A stretch of DNA of 45,673 bases from positions 71,312 through 116,984 of the forward strand of contig FR889122.1 of the NCBI GenBank assembly GCA_000436835.1, read 5' to 3'. This document shows, piece by piece, positions 32,616 through 41,289 of this stretch. Position numbers and translations under genes: made by a program. Under the pieces are notes generated by a model. That model searched no databases. It saw nothing but the letters and a program-made list of their open reading frames with translations, and was not told the origin of the DNA. The DNA is from Eubacterium sp. CAG:251. GTDB lineage: Bacteria > Bacillota > Clostridia > Oscillospirales > Acutalibacteraceae. Positions within the stretch are counted from its first letter, which is position 1. Each line of letters opens with the position of its first letter.

Positions 32616-33245
32616 CTAATCGTTACTTAAAATCAACAAAAGTTTTCCTGATTTATAATTAATTGTTACAACATCATCTTTAAATGAATTGCTTTGCGTA
32701 TACAAGCAATCTACAGGTATTGTAAAATCTGTTAAATCATATTGCGTCCCTCTTGTTGTTAAACCGATGCACGCATCAAACAGCGGATACATAGAGAAAT
32801 ATGGGTAATTGTCTTTTTTAAAAGAATATGACTTTTCAATAATTTCAATTTTATTATGCTTATTTATCAATACGGCTTTTATATTTCTGTCGAAGCAAAA
32901 ATTAAGCACTAAAACATTGTTATAAGTATGGTCAAATCTGTTGCCTATACCGCCTAAAATAATTATATCATTATAGCCACGCTTAATTGCTTCTTTAACA
33001 GCAGATAATGTATCGGTATCATCCTTTCTTACCGGAAGGACAATAGTTTCAATATCCGTATCAGGCTTCGTTGAGGAATCAAAATCGCCGATAATTAAAT
33101 TTGGTTTGATATTTAATTTAACACATTTTTGATATCCGCTGTCAGCGCCGATGATAAATCTTCCGTCGATATATTGCTTATAATAATCAATATCGTCTTC
33201 AGGCGCACCTGTAATAATCAAGCACTTTTTTATTTCTTTTCCCAT
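32616..33245 (-). CDS. thiN: Thiamine pyrophosphokinase
   Basis: Transfers pyrophosphate from ATP to thiamine to give thiamine diphosphate. The 209-residue protein has GDFDS (53-57), RKDDTDT (about 73-79) and the GGIGNRFDHTYNN block (about 97-109), all typical of ThiN. The start overlaps the rsgA end by 16 bp and lacks a good ribosome site, so coupling is likely. In B. subtilis rpe sits between rsgA and thiN; here it is absent. Confidence 0.94.
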   Translation of the reverse strand: MGKEIKKCLIITGAPEDDIDYYKQYIDGRFIIGADSGYQKCVKLNIKPNLIIGDFDSSTKPDTDIETIVLPVRKDDTDTLSAVKEAIKRGYNDIIILGGIGNRFDHTYNNVLVLNFCFDRNIKAVLINKHNKIEIIEKSYSFKKDNYPYFSMYPLFDACIGLTTRGTQYDLTDFTIPVDCLYTQSNSFKDDVVTINYKSGKLLLILSND

Positions 33246-34117
33246 TCTTTTATATCTTTTACCTCATTATACATTTGCACGTAGCTGTTATATCTGCTTT
33301 TGCTTATTAATCCGTTTTCAACAGCCTGCCTTACGGCACAACCCTTATCGCTTATGTGAGAACAATTATTCAAGAATTTACAATTATAAATATAATCCGA
33401 AAACTCTCTGAAACAATGCGGCAACTCGTCCTTCATAATTTTCTCACATCTTTCAATATCAAGCGAAGAAAATCCAGGAGTGTCAGCTATATAACCTCCA
33501 CTGCATTTAAAAAGTTCGCAATGCCGTGTAGTATGCTTTCCCCTGCCGAGTTTTTTGCTTGTTTCACCGGTCGCAAGTTCTAACGATGAATCAATATTAT
33601 TTAAAAGTGAGGATTTGCCGACACCTGTATTTCCTGCAAAGGCGCAAATTTTACCCTTAAGCATTTCCTTAACCTCGTCGGCTCCTAAGCCGTTTTTATT
33701 ATTGCAGATAATTGTTTTAAAACCTGCTTTAGTATAAATATCAACATATTTATCATAGGCATTTTCCAAGTCGGTTTTTGTAAAAACAATAATCGGCTCA
33801 ATGTCTTTATATTCGGCAATGGCAATAAGCCTATCAAGAACAACGGTGTTAATTTGAGGGTCAACAATTGAAGAAACAATAAAAAGAGTATCAATATTTG
33901 CAAGAGGCGGACGAACAAGTGAGTTCTTTCTTTCAAATATATCATCAATAGTGTTTTCGGCATTTGTATTAACGCTTATGCTTACTTTGTCGCCGACTAA
34001 CGGAGTTATTCTTTTTTTACGAAAAACACCACGAGCTTTACATTCATATAAATCATCAGCGGTTTCCACATAGTAGAAACCGCCGATTCCTTTAACAATT
34101 AGACCATTAAGCTTCAT
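33230..34117 (-). CDS. rsgA: Ribosome small-subunit GTPase RsgA
   Basis: A circularly permuted GTPase that checks late 30S maturation. The start is set at 34117 (MKLNGLIVKG), with GGAG upstream and 1 nt after the prkC stop. The 295-residue protein shows the permuted order: TKTD (113-116) before GNTGVGKS (162-169) and DTPGFSS. An N-terminal OB fold and a C-terminal zinc site (CKFLNNCSHISDKGC) complete it. In B. subtilis it is a substrate of the neighbouring kinase PrkC. Confidence 0.96.
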   Translation of the reverse strand: MKLNGLIVKGIGGFYYVETADDLYECKARGVFRKKRITPLVGDKVSISVNTNAENTIDDIFERKNSLVRPPLANIDTLFIVSSIVDPQINTVVLDRLIAIAEYKDIEPIIVFTKTDLENAYDKYVDIYTKAGFKTIICNNKNGLGADEVKEMLKGKICAFAGNTGVGKSSLLNNIDSSLELATGETSKKLGRGKHTTRHCELFKCSGGYIADTPGFSSLDIERCEKIMKDELPHCFREFSDYIYNCKFLNNCSHISDKGCAVRQAVENGLISKSRYNSYVQMYNEVKDIKEWEKK

Positions 34118-34118
34118 A

Positions 34119-36179
34119 TTATTGAGCTCCGTTTGCGTTTGTTGCTGCGGCAGTCTGAGAATGAGAAGTTTTTTCATTAGAAAAGCCGCTGAAATCAACC
34201 TTAAGATTTTTACTGTTTTTAGGACTTACGACCTTTGTTTCAACAGCTCCCGTGTCTGTTAAAGAAGCCTTAATATTAGCGTCTTCATCGCCTTCAAGAG
34301 TAATGCTTACGCTTGCTTTACTGCCGTTAAGCGTTACTGCCTGATTAAGGTACGTTTCGCCGTCAAGAGTGATTTCAAGTGAGTCTTTAACATATTCTCC
34401 TGAATCATCAACTACCTTTGGAAGAGTAACAGAAAGAGAAATTTTCGCAGCCGCTTTGGTGGTTGTGGTTGTTACTCCTGAAGAAATAACAATTTTAATC
34501 TTATCTTCTGCTGTTGCGGTTGAACCGGCAGCCGGTGATTGAGAAATAACGGTTCCTTTAGGTCTTAAATCGTCTTGAGTAACAAAAGTAATATTATTGG
34601 TGCTAAAGCCCATTTTTTCAAGGAACGCTCTTGCGCCCTCTTGCTTAAGACCTGTCACGTCAGGTACTTCTATATTGATAACCTCTTTAGTTGTAGGGCC
34701 TGAACTTACGAAAACAACAATTTGAGTATCAGCGGATACAACAGTGCCGGCTTTAGGTTCGGTATAAACAACAAGTCCTTCTTCAACCGTTTCACTTGAA
34801 ATAGTTGTAAATTTATAATTAACCAAACCTTCGTTAGAAAGGGCTTTTTTTGCCTTTTCTTCATTAAGATTGTAGATATTAGGAACATTGATATCATCCA
34901 TAGAAGCAGATACAACAAGTTTAACCTGAGAACCTGAAATAACTTTAGTGCCTGCTTCAGGTGATTGCTCCATAACAATACCCGGCTCTACTTCATCTGT
35001 TTTCTTTTGCTCAAGTACAAATTCATAGTCATATTTATTAGAACTGATTAATTCATCATAAGAAAAGCCGACGAAATTATCAAGCTTATTTGTATTTGTT
35101 TTAAACGAGCCTGTTATTGCCATTACTAAAAGTACAGCGGCTGTTACCAAAACGATAATTCCAATCAATACAGCGGTTATAACCTTCTTTTTATGGTCAG
35201 GGTCATAATAAACGTCTTCGTCCTCATCGGTGTTAGGGGCGATTTCTTCCTTTTCCTTAATAACAGGTGTTTCGCTTGTTATTTTATCGGTTTTGCCAAC
35301 GTATTTAGTAGGTGATTTGTCAACAAAATACGAATAGTCAAAAACTGTTTTGGGATTTTTTATAACTTCTTCAACGTCAATAAGCATCTCGGTCGCAGAC
35401 TGATATCTGTCCTTAGGGTCTTTTTGCATTGCATGAATACAAATTTGCTCAAGACCGAGCGGAATATCAGGATTAATTTCGGTGAGCCTTTTAGCATTGC
35501 TTTGAAGTTGCATAAGAGCAACACTTACTGCACTTTCAGCTTCAAAAGGAACTTTGCCGGCAAGCATTTCATACAAAACTACACCTACGGAATAAATGTC
35601 GGCCTTTTCATCAGTAAATTCACCTTTAGCCTGTTCCGGACTGATATAATGAACAGAACCGATAGCAGTATCCGTAAGCGTTCTCGTTTCGCTTCTTGAA
35701 AAACGAGCTATACCGAAATCCGCAACTTTAATATTCCCGTTTGGTAATAGAATTATATTTTGCGGTTTAATATCTCTGTGAACAATACCCTTATCGTGAG
35801 CGTGCTGTAACGCTTTTAATATTTGGGTTGTGAAAAACAATGCGTCATTCCAAGTGATTGCACCCTGTTTTTGAATATACTCCTTAAGAGTAATACCGTC
35901 AACATATTCCATAACAATATATTGAAGCTTTTCCCCAAAACTAACATCATAAACCTTTACGATATTGGGGTGGGAAAGAAGTGCAATTGCCTTTGATTCG
36001 TTTTTAAAACGTCTTACAAAATCATCATTAGTTAAAAATTCATCTTTTAAAATTTTAACCGCAACTATTCTGTCGTCAACATTATCATAAGCTTTATAAA
36101 CAACAGACATACCGCCAACGCCGACGATTTCCTGTATTTCATATCTTCCGTCAAGTCTTTTTCCTACATAATTATCCAT
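34119..36179 (-). CDS. prkC: PASTA-domain serine/threonine protein kinase
   Basis: A Hanks-type membrane kinase that senses muropeptides and drives germination and envelope responses in relatives. The 686-residue protein has the kinase domain (1-270) with GVGGMSVVYKAYD, AVKIL and HRDIKPQN. A single membrane helix (about 335-360) and three PASTA repeats (about 365-580) follow. After these comes an extra 110-residue C-terminal segment with a TTTTT linker and a beta-rich part ending in a Ser/Thr/Ala-rich tail, which is not in the B. subtilis protein. It pairs with prpC 15 nt upstream. Confidence 0.96.
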   Translation of the reverse strand: MDNYVGKRLDGRYEIQEIVGVGGMSVVYKAYDNVDDRIVAVKILKDEFLTNDDFVRRFKNESKAIALLSHPNIVKVYDVSFGEKLQYIVMEYVDGITLKEYIQKQGAITWNDALFFTTQILKALQHAHDKGIVHRDIKPQNIILLPNGNIKVADFGIARFSRSETRTLTDTAIGSVHYISPEQAKGEFTDEKADIYSVGVVLYEMLAGKVPFEAESAVSVALMQLQSNAKRLTEINPDIPLGLEQICIHAMQKDPKDRYQSATEMLIDVEEVIKNPKTVFDYSYFVDKSPTKYVGKTDKITSETPVIKEKEEIAPNTDEDEDVYYDPDHKKKVITAVLIGIIVLVTAAVLLVMAITGSFKTNTNKLDNFVGFSYDELISSNKYDYEFVLEQKKTDEVEPGIVMEQSPEAGTKVISGSQVKLVVSASMDDINVPNIYNLNEEKAKKALSNEGLVNYKFTTISSETVEEGLVVYTEPKAGTVVSADTQIVVFVSSGPTTKEVINIEVPDVTGLKQEGARAFLEKMGFSTNNITFVTQDDLRPKGTVISQSPAAGSTATAEDKIKIVISSGVTTTTTKAAAKISLSVTLPKVVDDSGEYVKDSLEITLDGETYLNQAVTLNGSKASVSITLEGDEDANIKASLTDTGAVETKVVSPKNSKNLKVDFSGFSNEKTSHSQTAAATNANGAQ

Positions 36180-36194
36180 ATTTTATAAACTCCG

Positions 36195-36923
36195 TTATTT
36201 AGAAATTACAACTACCGTAATGTTATCTCCGCCACCGTTTTCATTAGCTTTATTTACAAGCCTGTCTGCAAAAGCATAATGCTTTTTGTCGCTTGTAAGT
36301 TCAAGTATTTCACTGTCAGATACATAATTAGATAAACCGTCGGTACAAAGCAACAAGGTTGTATCGTCATCTAAATCAATCTGGTCAAAATCTATTTCTA
36401 TATTTTTATCAACGCCGACCGCTCTTGTGATAATATTTTTATTTGGATGATTTAATGCCTGTTCAGAGGTGATTTTGCCTTTGTCGAGTAAATCCTGAAC
36501 TATACTGTGGTCAGTTGTAATCTGAAATATTTTTCCGTTTTTGAGAATATACGCCCTGCTGTCGCCTGCATGAGCAATATAAGCTTGACCGTCTTTTACA
36601 ATAGCGCAAACAACGGTAGTACCCATTCCTTTAAGCTCATGTTTACTTTCAGACATATCAAAAACTTCAACATTAGCCGCATTCAAAGCAGAATCAAGCA
36701 TATTTTTTATTGAACTGTCACGCATTTGTTCACGATATGACACATTAATTTTATCGCTGATAACCTTAACAGCCAGTGCGCTTGCAATATTACCTCCGGC
36801 AACACCGCCCATACCGTCGCAAACAACAGCCCAAACAACCTCGTCAGAAAATTCACCGACAGCATACGCATCCTGGTTTGAATCCCTTACGTGACCTTTA
36901 TCTGTTTTAGCAACTATTCTCAT
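36195..36923 (-). CDS. prpC: PP2C-type serine/threonine phosphatase (PrpC/Stp)
   Basis: Removes phosphate from proteins phosphorylated by PrkC. The 242-residue catalytic domain carries the metal-binding motifs SNQDAY (15-20), VCDGMGG (about 34-40), HAGDSRAYI and GGGDNITVV. The ATG overlaps the rlmN stop by one base (TAATG), with AGAGGTG upstream. Confidence 0.96.
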   Translation of the reverse strand: MRIVAKTDKGHVRDSNQDAYAVGEFSDEVVWAVVCDGMGGVAGGNIASALAVKVISDKINVSYREQMRDSSIKNMLDSALNAANVEVFDMSESKHELKGMGTTVVCAIVKDGQAYIAHAGDSRAYILKNGKIFQITTDHSIVQDLLDKGKITSEQALNHPNKNIITRAVGVDKNIEIDFDQIDLDDDTTLLLCTDGLSNYVSDSEILELTSDKKHYAFADRLVNKANENGGGDNITVVVISK

Positions 36924-37957
36924 TAGTTTTCACCTCTGTTTTTAAGACGTCGTAATTGACCGCAGGACGCATTGATATCGGCGCCCAAAGTACGTCTTAT
37001 TGTAGCATTTATCCCGTTTTTTTTCAATATATTTTGAAAATTCAAAATTGCCTTCTTGGATGATTTAATATTTCCTCGTTCTTTAACATCGTTAACAGGT
37101 ATAAGATTAACGTGTGCATTCATACCTTTAAGTCGTGCTGCAAGCTCCAAGGCGTTTTCTTTACTGTCGTTTACATCCTTTATCAGAGTGTATTCAAAGC
37201 TTACACGTCTGCCCGTTTTTTCGCCGTATTTGCGGCAAGCGGCTAAAAGCTCGTCAATTTTATATTTATTGTTTATCGGCATAGTGTTGCTTCTTATTTC
37301 ATCATTAGGAGCATGGAGAGATATAGTAAGTGTAAGCTGTAAATTTAAATTCATCAATTCATATATTCTCGGTACTACTCCGCAGGTGGAAACAGTAATA
37401 TTGCGCATACTTATATTCAAGCCGTTTTCGTTATTAACATTATACAAAAAATTAATAACATTATCAAAATTGTCAAGCGGCTCCCCTATTCCCATCAAAA
37501 CTATATGAGAAATTTTGATATTCAAATCCTTTTGAGCACTGTGAAGCTGTGCTTCAATTTCACCGGATGTAAGATTTCTTTTAAATCCTGCAAGCGTAGA
37601 GGCGCAAAAGGTACAACCCATTTTGCAACCTACTTGTGAAGAAACACAAATAGTATAGCCGTATTTATACTTCATAATAACGGATTCAATATATTCACCG
37701 TCCGATAGTTTAAAAAGATATTTAACGGTGCCGTCAATTTTAGATATATATTTATCTTCGATTTGACAAGTTGAAATATAAAAATTCTCACTTAGCTTTT
37801 CTCTTAAAGATTTGCTGATATTTGTCATTTCGTCAAAAGACGAAACACCGTTTTTGTGAAGCCATGTAAAAATCTGCTTTGTTCTGAATTCAGGTTGACC
37901 AAGATCAGTAATCACATTATTGAGTTGTTCGTATGTAACGGAATTAATATCAATCAT
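36923..37957 (-). CDS. rlmN: 23S rRNA (A2503-C2)/tRNA (A37-C2) methyltransferase RlmN
   Basis: A radical-SAM methyltransferase acting at A2503 in the peptide exit tunnel and on some tRNAs. The 344-residue protein has the cluster ligands C111, C115 and C118 and the downstream catalytic Cys in the ADINASCGQL tail. Context and length identify the housekeeping enzyme, not the resistance variant Cfr. It overlaps rsmB by 8 bp and prpC by 1. Confidence 0.96.
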   Translation of the reverse strand: MIDINSVTYEQLNNVITDLGQPEFRTKQIFTWLHKNGVSSFDEMTNISKSLREKLSENFYISTCQIEDKYISKIDGTVKYLFKLSDGEYIESVIMKYKYGYTICVSSQVGCKMGCTFCASTLAGFKRNLTSGEIEAQLHSAQKDLNIKISHIVLMGIGEPLDNFDNVINFLYNVNNENGLNISMRNITVSTCGVVPRIYELMNLNLQLTLTISLHAPNDEIRSNTMPINNKYKIDELLAACRKYGEKTGRRVSFEYTLIKDVNDSKENALELAARLKGMNAHVNLIPVNDVKERGNIKSSKKAILNFQNILKKNGINATIRRTLGADINASCGQLRRLKNRGEN

Positions 37958-39188
37958 TATTTTTCCTCATTAATGCATAATAAAAGCCGTCGCCGCCAAA
38001 AGGAGTAGGAAATACAGTCTTTTCTTCTAAAATTTCAAAATTGTTGTTACTTTCAAGAAATTTTGCTACAACCTTTTCGTTTTCTTTTTTATTTAAAGTG
38101 CAGGTTGAATAAATAATATTTCCTCCTGATTTTAAATATTTAGAAGACGTTTCAAGAATAGAATACTGAATTTGAGGCAAATCCTTAACAGAATCAAGTT
38201 CTTTATATCTTATTTCAGGTTTTCTCCTGATTATACCAAAGCCGGAGCAAGGAACATCGCAAAGAATTTTGTCCGCTTTTGGGATATTATCATTATATTT
38301 TGTTGCATCATTAACTGATGCCGAAATATTAACGATATCAAGCCTTTTTGCGCCGTCGTTAATAAGCTTAAGGCGGTGCTCATACATATCAAAACAATAG
38401 AGTTTACCGCTGTTATTCATCGACTGTGAAATCGTAAAAGCCTTGCCGCCGGGAGCGGAGCACATATCCAAAACAATATCGTTTTCCTTAGCATTTAATG
38501 CTTTGGCACAATTATAACTTGATAAATCCTCTATATAGAATAGCCCGTTTTTAAATGCCTTTGTTTTAGTTAAATCTACACCGTTTTCAATAATAACAAA
38601 ATCGTCATATGCCTCTCCTACAACATTGCTGCATTCAAGTTCATATAAAAGCTCGTCACTGTTTACAAATTTTTTATTTGCAATTGCAAATAAAGGAGGT
38701 TTATCATTAATACACGGTAAAAAAGCTTTTACTTTGTCCTCGCCATACTGCTTAATCCACATATTAATCAAATTTTGCGGCACAGAGTATTTGACAGACA
38801 AGTCGTCGGGAATTTTACGGTCATTATCAATCTTATGTAAAACAGCGTTAATCAACTTTGAATAATAGTCCTGACCGACTTGCTTTGCAAGATTAACGCT
38901 TTCGTTAATTGCAGCTGAGCTTGGCACTTTTTCCATAAATAAAAGTTGATAGGCACCAATCCATAGAGCAATACGTACCTTAGGCTTAATTTTACCGTTT
39001 ATATACTTATCAATAAAATAATCAAGTGTAATTTTCCGTTCGGTCACACCGTAAACAAGTGCAGAAATAAACGCCTTATCTTTGTCAATAGACGAAAGTG
39101 CTTTATCAAGTGCAATATTCGAATATGACCCATCATAAAAAATACTATATAAAGTTTCAAAAGCAATAAGACGTGGGTTTTTAATCAA
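37950..39188 (-). CDS. rsmB: 16S rRNA (cytosine-967-C5)-methyltransferase RsmB
   Basis: Methylates C967 of 16S rRNA. The 412-residue protein has the NusB-like N-terminal domain (about 1-130) and the Rossmann domain with MCSAPGGKAF, CDVPCSGFGIIRRKPE and the catalytic Cys in STCTLNKKE. The start is TTG at 39188, overlapping the stop of the upstream gene, with AGAGGT 9 nt before it. Confidence 0.94.
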   Translation of the reverse strand: MIKNPRLIAFETLYSIFYDGSYSNIALDKALSSIDKDKAFISALVYGVTERKITLDYFIDKYINGKIKPKVRIALWIGAYQLLFMEKVPSSAAINESVNLAKQVGQDYYSKLINAVLHKIDNDRKIPDDLSVKYSVPQNLINMWIKQYGEDKVKAFLPCINDKPPLFAIANKKFVNSDELLYELECSNVVGEAYDDFVIIENGVDLTKTKAFKNGLFYIEDLSSYNCAKALNAKENDIVLDMCSAPGGKAFTISQSMNNSGKLYCFDMYEHRLKLINDGAKRLDIVNISASVNDATKYNDNIPKADKILCDVPCSGFGIIRRKPEIRYKELDSVKDLPQIQYSILETSSKYLKSGGNIIYSTCTLNKKENEKVVAKFLESNNNFEILEEKTVFPTPFGGDGFYYALMRKNND

Positions 39189-39880
39189 TTTCTGTTACCT
39201 CTGTTAATAATAAGAAAAAGTCTCAATAATGTTGCAAGTGCAGATGTTAAAGCGGCTACATAGGTTAAAGCAGCGGCAGTAAGCACTTTTTTAGCTCCGT
39301 TATATTCCTCGCCCTCAAGATAATGGCAATTATCTATCGTTTCAAGCGCTCTTTTGGACGCATTAAATTCAACAGGCAAAGTTATAAGCTGAAATAAAGC
39401 AACAGCGGAATATAGGATTAGACCTGCATAAATAAGTGTGTTACTGTAAAGAAACATACCAATAATTGCAAGCGGAACACCTAAATATGAACCTATACGT
39501 GTCATAGGAATAACCGCATTTCTTAATTTAAGCGGAGAATAACCTTGTGCATGTTGACAAGCATGCCCCGCCTCATGGCAAGCAACACCGACAGCGGCAA
39601 CGCTTGTTGAATCAAAAACGTCCTGCGAAAGGCAAATTTCTTTATTCTTAGGGTCATAGTAATCGGTAAGTGTGCCTGCAATTTTCTTGATTTTAACGTC
39701 TGTGATACCGTTGTTCATTAGAAGTTCATAAGCAGCTTGAGCACCCGTCATACCACGTCTGTTTCTGACTTTAGAATATTTTGAAAAAGAGGTTTTAACC
39801 TTAATTTGGCAATATGTTGCAAAGATGAAAACAGGAATCATAATAAATCCTGTTAAATAATAAGCAAGATAACTACCCAT
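39185..39880 (-). CDS. Zinc metallopeptidase, YugP family
   Basis: A 231-residue membrane protease-like protein of the Zn_peptidase_2 (YugP) family. The HExxH motif is H102-E103-A-G-H106 (CHEAGHACQH). Hydrophobic helices lie at about 5-25, 125-165 and near the C-terminus. The start is set at 39880, with GGAG 10 nt upstream. Physiological substrates are unknown. It is inserted between fmt and rsmB, a place where B. subtilis has no gene but which I recall from other Clostridia. Confidence 0.88.
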   Translation of the reverse strand: MGSYLAYYLTGFIMIPVFIFATYCQIKVKTSFSKYSKVRNRRGMTGAQAAYELLMNNGITDVKIKKIAGTLTDYYDPKNKEICLSQDVFDSTSVAAVGVACHEAGHACQHAQGYSPLKLRNAVIPMTRIGSYLGVPLAIIGMFLYSNTLIYAGLILYSAVALFQLITLPVEFNASKRALETIDNCHYLEGEEYNGAKKVLTAAALTYVAALTSALATLLRLFLIINRGNRN

Positions 39881-39885
39881 AAATA

Positions 39886-40812
39886 TCATTCTCCCAATAT
39901 TGTGCCGACAGTAACATTGTTTCCTGCCAAAAACGATTTAGTGTCCATTCGTTTCTTACCGTCAGGTTGAAGTTCAAGAATTTTAACGCATCTTCCGTCA
40001 CCGCAACTGACAACAAGCTTTTTATTATTATCTATAATTTCTCCTGCTTTACCGCCCTTAATGTCAGATAAAACAGTTTTGTGAATTTTGATATTTTTGT
40101 TATTTAATGTTGTTTGAGCACAAGGCCACGTTTGAAGCCCTCTTACTAAATTGTGAACTTCAAATGCTGTTTTATTCCAATCAATAGAGCTTAAAGCTTT
40201 GGTAATTTTTTGAGCATAAGAGCTACCTTTTTCACATTGTGAAACGGGATTAATGTTGCCTTTTTCAATATCTGCAAGTGATTCAATCAAAGCATCTGCG
40301 CCGATAAGCGATAATCTGTCAAAAAGCTCCTCGCTTGTTTCATCAACGTCAATGTTTGTTTTTTTAACAAGAAGTATGTCACCGGTATCAAGCCCTTCAT
40401 CCATTTGCATTATCGTAACGCCTGTTTCTTTGTCGCCGTTTATAACAGACCATTGAATAGGTGCAGCACCACGATATTTAGGCAAAAGCGAAGCATGAAC
40501 ATTGATACATCCGTATTTTGCAGCTTCAAGTACACGTTTAGGCAAAATCTTGCCATACGCAACAACAACAATAATATCAGCATTCATATCCTCAATTTGC
40601 TTAATAATATCATTATCTTTAAGCGAATTAGGTTGAAAAACGTCGATTTTATGTTCATTAGCACATTTCTTTACAGCCGGCGGTGTTAAGATTTGCTTTC
40701 TGCCTACAGGTTTATCCGGTTGAGAAAAAACTGCAATAACATTATGCTTTTCAATTAATTTTTCTAAACAAGGCACAGCAAAATCCGGTGTGCCCATAAA
40801 AATTACATTCAT
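39886..40812 (-). CDS. fmt: Methionyl-tRNA formyltransferase
   Basis: Formylates initiator Met-tRNA. The 308-residue protein has the formyl-donor site VHASLLPKYRGAAPIQW with the catalytic Asn and His nearby, and the DTGDILL loop. GGAG precedes the ATG. It follows def by 11 nt; the pair adds and removes the formyl group. Confidence 0.97.
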   Translation of the reverse strand: MNVIFMGTPDFAVPCLEKLIEKHNVIAVFSQPDKPVGRKQILTPPAVKKCANEHKIDVFQPNSLKDNDIIKQIEDMNADIIVVVAYGKILPKRVLEAAKYGCINVHASLLPKYRGAAPIQWSVINGDKETGVTIMQMDEGLDTGDILLVKKTNIDVDETSEELFDRLSLIGADALIESLADIEKGNINPVSQCEKGSSYAQKITKALSSIDWNKTAFEVHNLVRGLQTWPCAQTTLNNKNIKIHKTVLSDIKGGKAGEIIDNNKKLVVSCGDGRCVKILELQPDGKKRMDTKSFLAGNNVTVGTILGE

Positions 40813-40823
40813 AATTATCTCCG

Positions 40824-41279
40824 TTACTGTGTTTCAAGTTCGCCTACGACATGGGAAGTGAATAAAATTCCGTCAAGGTGATCAATTTCATGGCAGAAAG
40901 CACGAGCCTTTAAGCCTTCACCGGTAAATACCTGCCATTTGCCGTTTCTGTCCTGTGCCTTTACTTGTACTTTCATTGGGCGAACGGTTACTCCGTACTT
41001 ACCCGGTAACGAAAGGCATCCTTCAGACTCTCTTTGCTCCCCTTCTCTCATAGTGATTTCAGGGTTTACAAGTTCTATTGGGCCGTCACCGATATCTATA
41101 ACAACAACTCTTTTCAACATTCCAACTTGAACAGCAGCAAGCCCTACACCGTTTGCTTGATACATTGTTTCAAGCATATCATCAATAAGAATTGCAAGTC
41201 TGTCGTCAAATTTTTCAATTTTGCGGCTTGTTTTATTTAAGATTGGATCTCCAAACTTTACTATATTTCTTAAAGCCAT
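40824..41279 (-). CDS. def: Peptide deformylase
   Basis: A 151-residue metalloenzyme that removes the formyl group from nascent proteins. All three motifs are present: GVGLAAVQVG (44-53), EGCLSLPG with Cys88, and HEIDH (130-134). The Gln in motif 1 is part of the usual GxGxAAxQ. GGAG precedes the ATG. Confidence 0.97.
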   Translation of the reverse strand: MALRNIVKFGDPILNKTSRKIEKFDDRLAILIDDMLETMYQANGVGLAAVQVGMLKRVVVIDIGDGPIELVNPEITMREGEQRESEGCLSLPGKYGVTVRPMKVQVKAQDRNGKWQVFTGEGLKARAFCHEIDHLDGILFTSHVVGELETQ

Positions 41280-41289
41280 TATAATTCTC

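Noticed and set aside
32314..32619. A 101-codon plus-strand ORF across the spoVM region
   Set aside because: It has no ribosome site or family features, runs antisense through spoVM and the 47-residue ORF, and includes the minus-strand terminator. The two minus-strand ORFs explain the region better.
36923..37957. Cfr-type antibiotic resistance methyltransferase
   Set aside because: The length, conserved motifs and position inside the rsmB-prpC-prkC operon identify the housekeeping RlmN.
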